NCBI GenBank assembly: GCA_002197995.1
Contig: NGZR01000003.1
Location: 3,534,001-3,598,000 of the forward strand
DNA from: Gaeumannomyces sp. JS-464
Lineage: Eukaryota; Ascomycota; Sordariomycetes; Magnaporthales; Magnaporthaceae
Direction of reading: 5' to 3'
Length of the DNA: 64,000 bases
The position numbers were made by a program, and so were the translations under genes. Of the stretch, positions 43,546-54,605 are shown in pieces (position 1 is the first letter of the stretch; the number at the start of each line of letters is the position of its first letter). Under the pieces are notes generated by a model that was not told where the DNA came from, did not search any database, and saw nothing but the letters and a program-made list of their open reading frames with translations.

Positions 43546-45492
43546 ATGGCTGCCACAATGGAACAGGCCGAGACACCTCACCAGGCGTATGATGTAGGCG
43601 ATATCTTCCCCAAGCTCGGTCACAAAAACGTCAGCTAACCAGGCACTCTTAGACCATTCTGACGCTGGACTTTGGCTCGCAAGTGACGCACCTGATCACC
43701 AGGCGGTTACGAGAGCTCAATGTAAGGGACACCGGCTGCTGCTGCATCTGATCCCGTCGTCTTGCATCGCGCACCTTCTGGATGCACGGTGCTTACTTTG
43801 ACTCTGTCTCTGCCAGGTCTACAGTGAGATGCTGCCGTGTACCACCAAGCTCTCCGACTTGACGTGGAAGCCCAAGGGCATCATTCTATCTGGCGGCCCC
43901 TACTCTGTCTACGACGCGGACGCACCCCATGCCGACCCGGCCTTCTTCGACCTCGGCATCCCCATCCTGGGCATCTGCTACGGCCTCCAGGAGATCGCCT
44001 GGAGGCTCAGCAAGGACAACGTCGTTGCCGGCGAGAAGAAGGAGTTTGGTTACGCTGTATGATGAGTCACTCGTCCCTCTTTCCCCACTACGCAACAGTC
44101 TCTGGGGACAATGTCTCACACGCGCACTCGGCAACCGCAACAGGACCTCACCCCGCAGCGCCATGGCAACCATGCGGACCGTCTCTTCGACGGCATCACC
44201 GACGGCGCGACGCAGGTCTGGATGAGCCACGGCGACAAGCTGAGCCAGCTGCCCACCGGCTTCCAGACCATCGCCACCACCAGCAACTCGCCCTTTGCCG
44301 CCGTTGCCCACGAGACCCAGCCCATCTATGGCGTTCAGTTCCACCCCGAGGTCACACATACCCTGCGCGGCAGCGACCTGCTGCGCAACTTTGCCGTCGG
44401 TATCTGCGGCGCCCGCCAGAACTGGAGCATGTCCAACTTTATCGGCCAGGAGATTGCCCGCATCCGCAAGCTCGTCGGCGAGAAAGGCCAGGTAATCGGC
44501 GCCGTCTCGGGCGGTGTTGACTCTACCGTGGCCGCCAAGCTGAGTACGCAATAGGCGCCTTGTAAGACAAATATTTCTGTCCTTTTTGTTAACCTTTTCC
44601 GTTCCACCCGGACAGTGAAGGAGGCCATCGGCGACAGGTTCCACGCCGTGCTCGTCGACAACGGTGTTATGCGCTTCGATGAGTGTCAGCAAGTCAAGAA
44701 GACCCTTGCCGAGCACCTGGGAATCAACCTGACCATCGCGGACGCCTCGCAAAAGTTCCTCGCGGGCCTAAAGGGCGAGCTGGACCCAGAGAAAAAGCGC
44801 AAGTTCATTGGCAACACCTTCATCGACATCTTTGAGGAGGAGGCCATCAAGATCGAGAAGGCGGCCGAGAACACACCGCAAGCCGGCAAGGTTGAGTGGT
44901 TCCTACAGGGGACCCTCTACCCGGACGTCATCGAGTCCATCTCCTTCAAGGGACCGTCGGACACCATCAAGACGCACCACAATGTCGGCGGCCTTCCGAA
45001 GCGCATGATGGAGGGCCAAGGCCTCAAGCTTATCGAGCCGCTGCGCGAGCTGTTCAAGGACGAGGTCCGCGCGCTGGGTCGCGAGCTGGGCATCAACGAG
45101 GAGCTCGTCATGCGCCACCCCTTCCCCGGCCCGGGCATCGCCATCCGCATCCTCGGCGAGGTCACGCCCGAGCGCGTCGAGATGGCCCGCAGGGCCGACC
45201 ACATCTTCATCAGCATGATCAGGGAGGCCGGCATCTACAACGACATGAGCCAGGCCTACGCCGCCCTCAGCTCCGACAGGGTGGTCGGAGTCATGGGCGA
45301 CAAGCGCCAGGAGGGTTACATGGTGATCCTCCGCGCCGTCGTCACAAAGGACTTCATGACTGCCAGGCCTACAAGTTCGACATGGACCTGCTGATGAAGA
45401 TTTCGACCCGCATCGTCAACGAGGTCGACGGTGTCAGCGCCGTCGTCTACAACACCACTAGCAAGCCCCCTGCAACCATCGAGCTGCAGTAG
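43546..45492 (+). CDS. GMP synthase (glutamine-hydrolysing)
   Basis: Converts XMP, ATP and glutamine to GMP in purine biosynthesis (yeast GUA1). Five exons are 43546-43593, 43653-43721, 43817-44056, 44144-44543 and 44616-45492; all splice phases agree. The N-terminal class I glutamine amidotransferase shows [19 protein letters not shown], the nucleophile Cys in GICYGLQ, and the His-Glu pair in [10 protein letters not shown]. The synthetase part shows the PP-loop [12 protein letters not shown] (split by intron 4) and the dimerisation end [20 protein letters not shown]. At about 45360 the frame breaks between KDFMTA and [11 protein letters not shown]. The family normally has one or two extra residues here, so either one base or seven bases are missing; the frame alone cannot tell. 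Taken literally, the protein would lose its last 40 or so residues and probably its activity. Because the gene is essential, an error is likelier. Confidence 0.92.
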
Positions 45493-46384
45493 AGGATGGG
45501 TTGTCTGGTTTTCGGGGGATGGTACGGATTTAGAAGGATGGCTCGCGCGGGTGGGTTTTAGAGGCCGGCTTTTTATACACTTGATAACGGGACATGAACT
45601 GGGCGGGGCCGTGAGGGAAATCAAGGGATAAGCTAGAGAGAAGGGTTCGACCTTTTTATCCCCAAGGCTCAATATGGCTTTGGCGGGAAATTCAGAGGTG
45701 ATATATCGCAAACGGCCCGAGTCCAGGTGATCTCTCAATCAGACACCGAGTTGGAAGGCGCAGCACCGACTTATCCAATGATTCCCATCTCTGAGAGTGA
45801 TGATGCAGCTGGGTCCAGGGCTGGGCCTGACAAGTCCACATGATGAGATGGTTTCCGAACAGGGTGGAGCCAATCTCACAGCAGCTTGATCATTGAGAGA
45901 TACCTCGGGATTCTCGATAACGGTGAAATACTCTTATCACACTAGCAATAGCCCCATGTCTGGATACATGGATGTTTTCCCGTGTCCGTACGCCTTAACC
46001 GATGATCCCAAACCCAAGATTGTTGTATCAAAAATGACCCCATTGCCAGACGCTCGAGAAAAGAGGCTGTGGTGAATGTAAAAGGTGTGTACAAATGGCG
46101 TACATACCGCCAAGACTTGACAGCTGACACGCAGAAGGCTACAATGACTCTAACAGGTCGTGACGAAGGTATTAAGTCCCAAGAAAAAAAGACTGCCTGG
46201 ATATAAAAGTGCTCCCAAGATGTGTAGGACGCCTTGTGATCGCCGCCTAATGCAACAATGCAACAATAGGGGTACAGGAGGGGTATATACGAACGGAGAC
46301 AACAGTGATAAACTAAACTTCACAGATAAACCCAACAAGAACTCCAAACAATGCCCTGAAAGAGCGTAAACGATACGGATGGTT
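45493..46384. other. Convergent 3' intergenic region, GMP synthase / EXO1
   Basis: An 892-base interval between two facing stop codons. No gene is seen. A GGTTCGACCTT at about 45647 resembles a tRNA B box, but no A box or acceptor stem fits around it. Confidence 0.5.
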
Positions 46385-48950
46385 TCAGCGATACAGGAAC
46401 CTAGCCAGGTTCATGTTCCGCCCTGACGAGAGGCCGGGAGACAGGAGTTCGTCATCCTCTCCGTCGCTATCGGGGATGATCTGGTCCTCGCTCCCTTGCG
46501 GTCGATTCAGCGCGTCCACTTCGTCAAGGTCGACCTTGGGTAGGGGCACAAAAGATGGGTTGATGGGCGGTGCGGCCGGTAGGCTCCTCCGCGGGCCAAC
46601 GCGTCCAGCCGCGCCCCGCTTGTTTTGTCGCGCCTGTGTATTAGCGTCCGGAGACGCAGCTGCGGGGGCGCTGACCTTCCGTCGGCCCATCGCGTTGGCG
46701 CCGATGCGTTGTAGCGGCGTGAGCATCGGTGTTTCTGAAGCCGAAGACCCACGTTTCTTGAGCGCCGCTGCGGCCGATGAGCTGGCACTACTAGCAACGC
46801 TCGAAGCTGGAGTCGGAAGTCCGAGAGACATCCTCGTCGCCCTGTCTTCTGTCCCCACGATGCTGGGCGATGGAGTGGGGAGTCCAAACGCCATCTTGGC
46901 CCTTCCATTTGAGGGGGCCGGAACGCTCGGGGTGTACGCAAACTTGTCGAGGGCTGCGCGAATCTTATTTGGGCCACTCTGCCCTTGTTCGGTGTCCACA
47001 ACATTCGTCTCATTTTCAGCGGGTTCAGTTATAGGCCGGAAAGGGGAACTGGCCAGAACCTCGATGTTGTCGCGGTCCAAAGGTTTGATCGGCGTTCCTG
47101 CCACAACATCAGGGCTCATTGTCCCCTTTTCAGGACTGTCCATGAACACCGGCATAGACTTCCTCGGCTTGGCGGATTGTGATGAGTTGAACGATCCGAA
47201 CTCGGGCAGACTGAGGAGAACGTCGTCGATCGAGTCGTCCGACATCAGATACCCCGGAGCACTCCTCCTCTTTAGTTTCTTTGGTGTCGTCGTTCGTTTG
47301 GGGAAGAACTTGCTTCGGCGTGAAGGCGAGCCGCTAGCTGCCCCCATGGATGCATCGTTGTCGCCGCAGAGCCGCGCCTTCTTACGAGGAGACGGTGATA
47401 CGGCGACCAGGTCTGCGTCGTCTGATGTCCTGACGGGTGGCCCCGCAGTCCGCCGACGGTTTACTCCGGACGGTGCTTCCATGCCAAGCAGATTTGCAAT
47501 GGGCTCGGTGCGCCGGCGGTTTAGTTGCGGTCCCGTCCGGTGGGGCCGCGGGATGCCGGATGGGGTGGCATCTCTAGCCTCGTCGAGATAGGGTCGAGGA
47601 AGGGGGAACACACGCGGGGCTAGACCGTGGTCCGTCAGAACAGCCACACGTTGCGGGTCAACGGTGAAGCAGTTGGCGTCCATCTCGCCCATCGGGATTC
47701 GTTGGTGGCTCTTGCTGAAGTACTGGTCTATGGGCTTCCCCAGTGGTCTGGTTGGAGCCGGTGCTGGTGCTGCGGCACCAAGGCTCCGGCGCCCTGAAGG
47801 CGCTGCTGCTGCTGGTAGTATGCGCTCTTTCGTTATGGGGTTGACGTCCCCAACCGCGATTGCCCGAGCCATCTCGGGGTCGACCTTGGCGCCGATGAAG
47901 GGCATCTCCTCTACATCCAGTCCCGAGGTGGGCTCGGTGAGGAGGACGAGCTCCTTCTTCTCGGGACAGTAGACTCGCTGGTGGAGGAAGGTGATCTCGG
48001 CCTGCTTGAAGGAGGCTAGGTAGTTCTCCGAGATGCGGCGCTTGCCCTCGAACTGCATCACCTTGATAATCTTCTCCGGGGTCTTGTGCTTCCTGATCAT
48101 TCGATAAGCTGTCTTCAGGCCCATGCCACTGAGGCCGTCCAGATAGTCACAGCCACTAAATATGGCCATCTGGCGGAACTCGGCGTCTGTCCATCCGGTG
48201 AGAGAGATCTCCCGGCACGAACAGAAGTCGCGGCGGTTTATTTCGACACACTGGCCATGTTGGTCGAGCTTGGTGAGTAGGCGCTTGGCGCCGAAGACGA
48301 GCAGGTCCGAATCCTCCGAGATAATGCCGCTGACGTAGCCGTGGCGCTCCAAGTATACCATCTGGGCGTCGGCCTCATAAGGGGCCACGACATAGGGCAA
48401 GTCGGCCTTCTTGAGCTCCTCGATAAGATGGCGAGCCATCTCAGGGGTCACATCAATGGCTTTCTGGAACTCGAGATAGGCTTGCGCGGGCTTGCCAGCC
48501 TTGAGAAGCTCCATGCCGGCCTTTTTGCTATCCTCACGACGCTTGGCACGCGAGGATTCGTCATGGCTTTGCTGGGCAGGAAGTCCCCGTCGAAAACCAG
48601 ATAAGGGGTTGCGCCAAAGTACTTGACCATCCTCACCCGATGCATAGCAAAGTCAACATATCTATGAGCAGAGGTAGTCAGTATTCCGTACCTATAGAGT
48701 GAATGCTAGCTTGGATATGATGGGAATGGCAACTGACTTCCGCGTCGGCTTCCCCTGTGCCAACTCCAAGGCGCAGGACACAGCCCGCGATGAAGCCATC
48801 CATAGGCATCGACAGCCAGCGTCTCGCCGGCGAAGTTTTCCAGCTCTGTCGGTCTGTGGATCGACTTGAGCAAGGGAAGCAGACCTGCAAAGGGTTGGTA
48901 GCCCAAACTGATGGCAGATCTTGCTGTTCAGGCTTACCAGAGATGCCCAT
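46385..48950 (-). CDS. EXO1: Exonuclease 1 (Rad2/XPG family)
   Basis: 5'-3' exonuclease and flap endonuclease of mismatch repair, end resection and telomere processing. Exons on the minus strand are 48938-48950 (MGISG), 48738-48884 and 46385-48661, with GTAAGC and GTCAGT donors; the corrected product is 812 residues. The XPG-N domain has [21 protein letters not shown] (first metal Asp) and [10 protein letters not shown]. The XPG-I domain has [13 protein letters not shown] and [11 protein letters not shown], followed by the H2TH segment [21 protein letters not shown]. All expected acidic metal ligands are present. The C-terminal half is disordered, carries a RRSKFFPK motif (47295-47318) matching the Mlh1-interacting box of yeast Exo1, and has a few basic clusters. 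Single bases are missing at the C run 48784-48786 (before [16 protein letters not shown]) and near 48562-48568 (before [11 protein letters not shown]). Head-to-head with TMA16. Confidence 0.9.
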
Positions 48951-49913
48951 CGTGGCAGCACCAGATGTGACCGCCGAGACGGGGGCAGGCAGGTCACAAG
49001 TGATGCGAAGAGACGGGCCAATGGTCTTCTTGGTACTACAGGGCGAGGACGGCCATCCGTAAAGGTCTTGCTGTTTGTTGTCTGAATAGCTCGAGGGCCT
49101 TCAATGTCGAGATTCACGGGCTAGAATCGGGCGTGTGGGCAGCAGCGGCTACCTGCGGGCAGCGTAACGGCTAGCTAGTGCAGGCCAGAACGCGTCTGCC
49201 TCCTTGTGCAAAAACACAAGGAGTTTCCCCGGCTGGGATCACGACACGGCAAAAAGGGATAGCACAGGTGCACGAGGGCGGCTGAGACGCAATGCGCGAG
49301 CAGGAATTGCAGCGTGTCGGTGTTGGCTTCGTCCTGTTGCGGCGCGGGCGTTGGCCAAAGGAGCTTGGCGGTGGTTTGTTCGATACGGACGGGACGACGC
49401 GAATTGCATGCTGGGCAGCTGCTCGATAGTTATTGAGCCACCCAAGATGGCGGGAAATCCACTTCAGCAATCGGCAGGGGTGAGGATGCTCTCCACAGTC
49501 GCGTCGCGGCTGTCAGCGTGAATTGCCATTCCCCGGGCAACCCTCCAGCCCCGGAGTGGGCCCAGACGAGTCTCATCCCTGTCAGCCAGCCACGACCAGC
49601 AAACGGCATTGGATGGCTTTTTTCTGTGTGACACCCACAGACGGGACCACACCTTTCCAGGCAGCGGTCCAGACGGACGTCGCGAGCCCCGCTATCGAAA
49701 ATGCTAAATTTTTTGCTAGCACACGGGAATTCTGGGGTGAAGGGAACCTTTGCAGCAGCAGCGGCGACCTGACTTGATATCAAACCTCAAAGTCGTAGGG
49801 CATCCGAGGTCCCAGGGTAGACAACATCGACATTAATCACTTAGTGGCTGCTCGCTTCAAATCCGCCAGCTCGGACCAGACCCAGGCTCCTGACACCGCA
49901 TCCGACCGCCAAA
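48951..49913. promoter_or_regulatory. Divergent promoter, EXO1 / TMA16
   Basis: A 963-base head-to-head spacer. No coding frame with support is seen. The TMA16 side ends CCGACCGCCAAAATGC, a good initiation context. Confidence 0.5.
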
Positions 49914-50716
49914 ATGCCCAAAACTCTGGAAAAGACTCGCAAGCAGATCTCCAAGAAGCGACATGGGGTCATGGACAATCTGCACCAGAACTCCCGCAAC
50001 GCCAAGCGGCTTCACAAGGCCCAGGTGAGGGATACAGGCTCGAAAAGCTCGCTCAGGCCAGAAAGAAGGGCGACCAGCCTTTATGTATGCTATTTTACAT
50101 GTCTTTACTCCCTAACTATCGCCGAAAAATCAGGGCTGATACGGAGAATTCTACAGTGTCCCGGGTGACCTTCTTCAGGGATGCTGTCCAAGAGAGCAGT
50201 CTACCCAGGCCCCTTACCATGGAGGCTGTGCAAGATATCGTGAAGAAGTGAGGATCCAAGTCCGCACAAAGCTGATGCGCGGTAGCACCATACCTGCCTT
50301 GTTTCTCACCTGCTTCTCGTGCTCACAAGGTTTTTCGCGCCTCTAGGTTTGTACACCAGTACGACGAAAGTATGCTGAGGTGAAGAGCGCCCGCCGTCCT
50401 GGCAGGGGTGCCAGCTCCAGAGAAGAAGTGCTCAAAGTGAAACATGGTCTCACTTGAGAAGGAGTATAAAAACGGCTTCTGTACGTCCTAACCCTCCGCT
50501 CGCAACGGCCGCATTCGTCCTGAGCTTGCAAGATGGACATGTAATGGCTGGACTAATGCGTTATTGTTCCTCGCAGATATGCCTGATCTCACAAGCGCGG
50601 AAAATCTTGCCGCGTTGGACAGGTGGGAGGGATCCTGGTCATACCTCGCAAGCCTAGCGTGGGTTAAAGTGACTGCTGCTGGCGAAACTAGGACGGCCAG
50701 CTTTCCTCCCATTTAA
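49914..50716 (+). CDS. TMA16: Translation machinery-associated protein 16 (Tma16)
   Basis: Small nucleolar/pre-60S ribosome assembly factor. Exons are 49914-50084, 50157-50247, 50347-50480 and 50577-50716, with donors GTATGC, GTGAGG and GTACGT. The corrected product is 178 residues, the same as yeast Tma16 as I recall it. Diagnostic blocks are MPKTLEKTRKQISKK, NSRNAKRLHKAQVRD, RLEKLAQARKKGDQPL, VTFFRDAVQE, FVHQYDE, SARRPGRG, LEKEYKNGF and MPDLTSAENLAALDRWEG. The frame must shift three times: a missing base near 50033-50036, a missing base near 50368-50372, and an extra base near 50440-50443. After these, every splice phase is consistent. Without the corrections no usable protein is encoded. 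Confidence 0.85.
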
Positions 50717-52754
50717 GGCGGGCAATGCCAGGACTGGCACTTTGCGAGCTAGGCGAACTCGTGAGACCATGAATGATACCCAACGGACCAAGGCGCAACA
50801 AATAACATAAAAACGAAGGTTTCTGTCATCTTGTCTCCTATTTCCATCTTTGTCTTGTGAGTGTGAGCTCGAAGTCGAGCAGGTGTATGCATGCCCTTTC
50901 GGTATACTAGTGGTTTAGCCGGGAGTGGAAGGCAAGGCATTGGCCCATGGCTCTGGACTCGAGTCTTGCCGTTCCGACTCTGTCAAACCGGCCGTGGGAC
51001 CTTCTCTCCTCGAACTTTTCGTGACGGTCTGCTTATTTTCTTCGGTTGATGGACAATTGGGAGACAGGTAGTCCCGATAGGTTGTTTGCACATGCCACTA
51101 CCCGTGTCTGGCGGGCCGAGTACCGAGCGAAGCCTGTGAATGTCGTTATGCTATGGGGTCTTAGCGAGCGACGGGTGTAAGGGACATCTGGACCGATGGG
51201 TGTCCTGGCGCGACATCGTCTTTCGCACGATATCCGGTTCTATCGATGCCGAAAAGCAATCAGCGCCGAAGCTGGCCTCTCGATTCTTGCTTCGAGTCCA
51301 CGCTCCGCACGACTCAGAGAGCACCGGACACGAACCCCGTCTGGCGGGATGTCGTTGGCAAAAGGATATAGTCAACCCCAGCATGCCCAAAATGCGTCCC
51401 CAAAGTTGCTTTTGCTTGCGTTGCACATGTGCGGGGGAACTGGGATCGCAACACCCGAACAGGATGTAAGCGGGTGTGCGTCCTCGAGCCTGGTATCGAC
51501 GAAAGCCAAGCATGGTCGTCAATCGAGATAGAAGGCGGAACTAACAATGCGATAAGTTTGCGTTGGCGCCCCCTGAGAATGACCAACATGTCAGAGCCCT
51601 CGCAATACCTTGTCACCTTCTGGTAATCTTAATGCTGATCACCTTCACTCACTCACTCACACGACACTGCCCTCGCCATCCCTGCGTTCGTTCCGACTTG
51701 GAAATAGTACAAACAACTGTTGAAAAGAACTACCTCTTCTTCTTCTTGTTATAGTTGCCTAGGCTAGGCTGGTATACGAGACAACAACGACCTCTGCGCG
51801 GTATATAGTCAGCGCTATCCTGCCAGAGATATCACCACCCACTTGTCCAAACCACACCAGACGAAGATTCCAATAGAGCCTTAGTGCGGCGTTGCAAGAC
51901 ACCACCGAAGAATGTGCACCTACATCACCCACGTCCGCATCTGCTGTACTTGCTACCGCGAAGATATGGTGCTCATAAGCGAAAGCACATGCGCGGAGGC
52001 CAGTACCGGGCAGATTCGGCAGCTGCTGTTTCCTTCCTAACAATGAGAGAAAGGAGACATCTGGTCAGTGCTGGGATTGCAAGGACAACGCCACGAGGGA
52101 CTCCTCGGCGCCCTCGCGGTCCTCTGCGCAGAAATCCGTGCGTTCTAGACGCACTCGCACCAACTGAAGAAAGAGCGGCATCTACGGCCTCGAAGCTGTG
52201 TGTAAGAGGCAGGAAGGCAGAAAACAAGCATGTGCATTTCGAAAAAGTAGAAGGCGAACGCCCCGCTCATGGCTAGCAGGACCAGCCGTTCGCGATAATA
52301 CTGCGTACCTGGGGGCTGTCCGTTATGGGCTCCGTCCGAGGGGATGGAAAAGTTGCGTGGTCGATGGAAAATCGACCCATTGGAACTTAATAGCTACAGT
52401 TCTAATGATAGTAATAAGACTGCATTTACACTGTCTCTATCTCCTATCGCAAAGAGGGGACTTCCAAGGTCGGATGTCAAGTGGGCCTGCATAGGTGCGT
52501 TCCATTGGCTCCTCTCGATGTTTCTAAAGGAAAATTTCCATCCATGAGCTTCGGCCAATAATGGGGACCTCGCGGGATGTGTGAGCTCTCGATTTTCTGA
52601 GCAGTCCCGCATCTCCCAAAATTTTGTTTCCTTGTCGTCCAGGCTCAACGTTCACAGCGCCCCCATCTCTGTGGCTCGTATTCCGTGAAGCAGCATACCC
52701 GCCGCATATTGTGTATACTATTCGCTTGATTTTACACGCACAAACCCCGCCAAG
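50717..52754. other. Intergenic region between TMA16 and MAM33
   Basis: About 2 kb with no supported gene on either strand. Open frames up to 130 codons (for example 51884-52276) lack domains, introns with matching phases or coding bias. The last few hundred bases are the presumed MAM33 promoter. Confidence 0.45.
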
Positions 52755-53751
52755 ATGATGTCACTACGCAACCTTGCCCGCTCTGCGCCACGCGCATTTT
52801 CCCGCGCCTCGTCGGCCGCCATCTGCAGGCCATCGGCCTCAGGCTCTCTCCTGACCAAGACCAGCACCCCCTTCGCCTCTGCGCTGAGGACAGCCAGGCA
52901 ACCGGCCGCCTTCTCGACCTCGGCTCTGAGGAGGGCGCCGGCGGGCGAGGTGGAGCGGGAGCTGGCGGCTAAGCTCGAGAGCGAGATCGAGTTCGAGTCC
53001 CAGGTCAAGGAGAGCGAGGAGGAGCCGGCCAGCATCAAGGACTTCCTCGAGAACGGGCCCTTTGAGCTCAAGGACACTCCCGGCCAGGAGAAGGTTGTCC
53101 TGACCCGCACCTATGGCAATGAGAAGTATGCTTTTATCTCACCTTTATTTTTTTATCCATTTTTTTCTGTCTCTTGTATAATGCCACAAAAGTGCAGCAA
53201 TGACTAACGCGCGCATCTTCTTCTCTAGGATCACCGTCTCCTTCTCCATCGCCGACCTGGCCGCGTTCGACCAGGAGCAGCCCATGTACGATGAGGACCC
53301 CGCGCTCGCAGACGAGGGCGAGGAGGCCGATAGCAAGCAGCAGCAGTCTCAGGACCTGGAGGAGGGTGGCGAGGAGGAGTTCGACCAGCAGCACGATGCC
53401 GCCATCACGTGCAACCTGACGGTTGTGGTTGAGAAGCCCAACAGCGGCGCGCTCGAGATCGAGGCGGTTGCGCACAACGGGCAGATCGCAGTCAGCAATG
53501 TCTTCTATCACCAGGATGCGGCCCAGGCGCACGCCGAGTCGGCCGAGGTTGAGCACAAGGCACAGGACGTCTACCCGGGCCCCTCGTTCGGCACCCTGGA
53601 CGAGCAGCTGCAGCTGCAGCTGGAGCACTACCTGGAGGAGCGTGGCATCAACACGACCCTGGCCGTCTTTGTGCCCGATTACATGGACGTCAAGGAGCAG
53701 AGGGAGTACCTCGCCTGGCTGAAGAACATCAAGGGTTTCATCGAGGCTTAG
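52755..53751 (+). CDS. MAM33: Mitochondrial matrix p32/Mam33 family acidic protein
   Basis: Homologue of yeast Mam33 and human p32/C1QBP, a trimeric acidic matrix protein involved in mitochondrial translation and respiratory maintenance. Two exons, 52755-53125 and 53229-53751, give 297 residues with no frame correction; the intron (GTATGC donor, CTCTAG acceptor) joins GNEK to ITVSFSIADL. The first 60 residues are Arg/Ser/Ala-rich with no acidic residues, a clear matrix presequence. The mature part begins near FSTSALRRAPAGEVE. The p32 fold is visible in the alternating beta strands (VVLTRTYGNEK, ITVSFSIADL, AITCNLTVVVEKP), an acidic loop rich in Glu/Asp/Gln, and the C-terminal helices GTLDEQLQLQLEHYLEERGI and EYLAWLKNIKGFIEA. 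Two Met codons are adjacent at the start; either could be used. Confidence 0.92.
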
Positions 53752-54605
53752 AGGACGCGCTCCGGTAGTGTGGAGGCGCTGGGGCTTGATGAGATCAGGA
53801 TATTTTCGGTCGTGTTATTTTCCACTCCCTTGTAACTCCTTTCATCTTCGTTTTCATGACGGTCGAAGTGTACGAACAAGAAGGAACAAAAATCAAAGTC
53901 AATATCAAATGCAGACAGTAGGACAATAGAATGTGTACGATCTGCATCAGGCACTTGTGGTGACTGCCCATCTCCCCAGCGTGTAAGCGGCCGCGGCGGA
54001 ATCCACCCGGCTGGGCATTGACGGACACACACCCTGGGGCTTGGCATCGGCTCTCGAACAGGCTTGACTCGATGGCAATGTGATGTTCGAGATCGAGCCT
54101 GGGCTGGCGCACGTGAAACGAAACCAGGGAGGGCCCCCTGCCGAAGTACCAGCGTCGCAGCTGCGGAGCGCGCATGGGCCCGTTGGACGGCAAATGGCAT
54201 GAATAAGGTGCAGAAAAACATGGGAAATAGCTTTTCGCTGTGTGGGTGCCCCGAGCTGTCGGGGCAAGGTTGCGAGCTTCCTCTTGCTGGGCTTTGGTCC
54301 TCGTTTTGGTCACGGATTCTTTCGTGCTGCTTGGGAGTTCAGTGTTGCTGCAGTCGAAGCCTGCAGGCCTATCCAGCCGTTTATTCGGGATCTCTCTTTC
54401 CCTTGTTTGGTTGACATCACCAGTCTGCCTACCTACCTAGTCTTGTTTATTGCTGCACGCGCTCTGCAATAAAAAACCTCGACGGCTCGGTCTTCAGACC
54501 CAATGCCGGCGCGCGCGTTGGTGCTGGCGCCAATCCGTTTCTTTGGCTAAAAGCCTGGCCAAACCTCCAAGCGGCAGAACCAAAAGCCTGCCCGAGGCGC
54601 CAAGG
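53752..54605. other. Intergenic region between MAM33 and the LCCL-domain gene
   Basis: An 854-base interval. The first part is MAM33 3' UTR, and the rest should hold the promoter of the next plus-strand gene. No gene is seen. Confidence 0.45.

Noticed and set aside
45640..45665. GGTTCGACCTT near the GMP synthase 3' end
   Set aside because: A weak T-arm with two G-U pairs is possible, but no D-arm, A box or acceptor stem within 70 bases.
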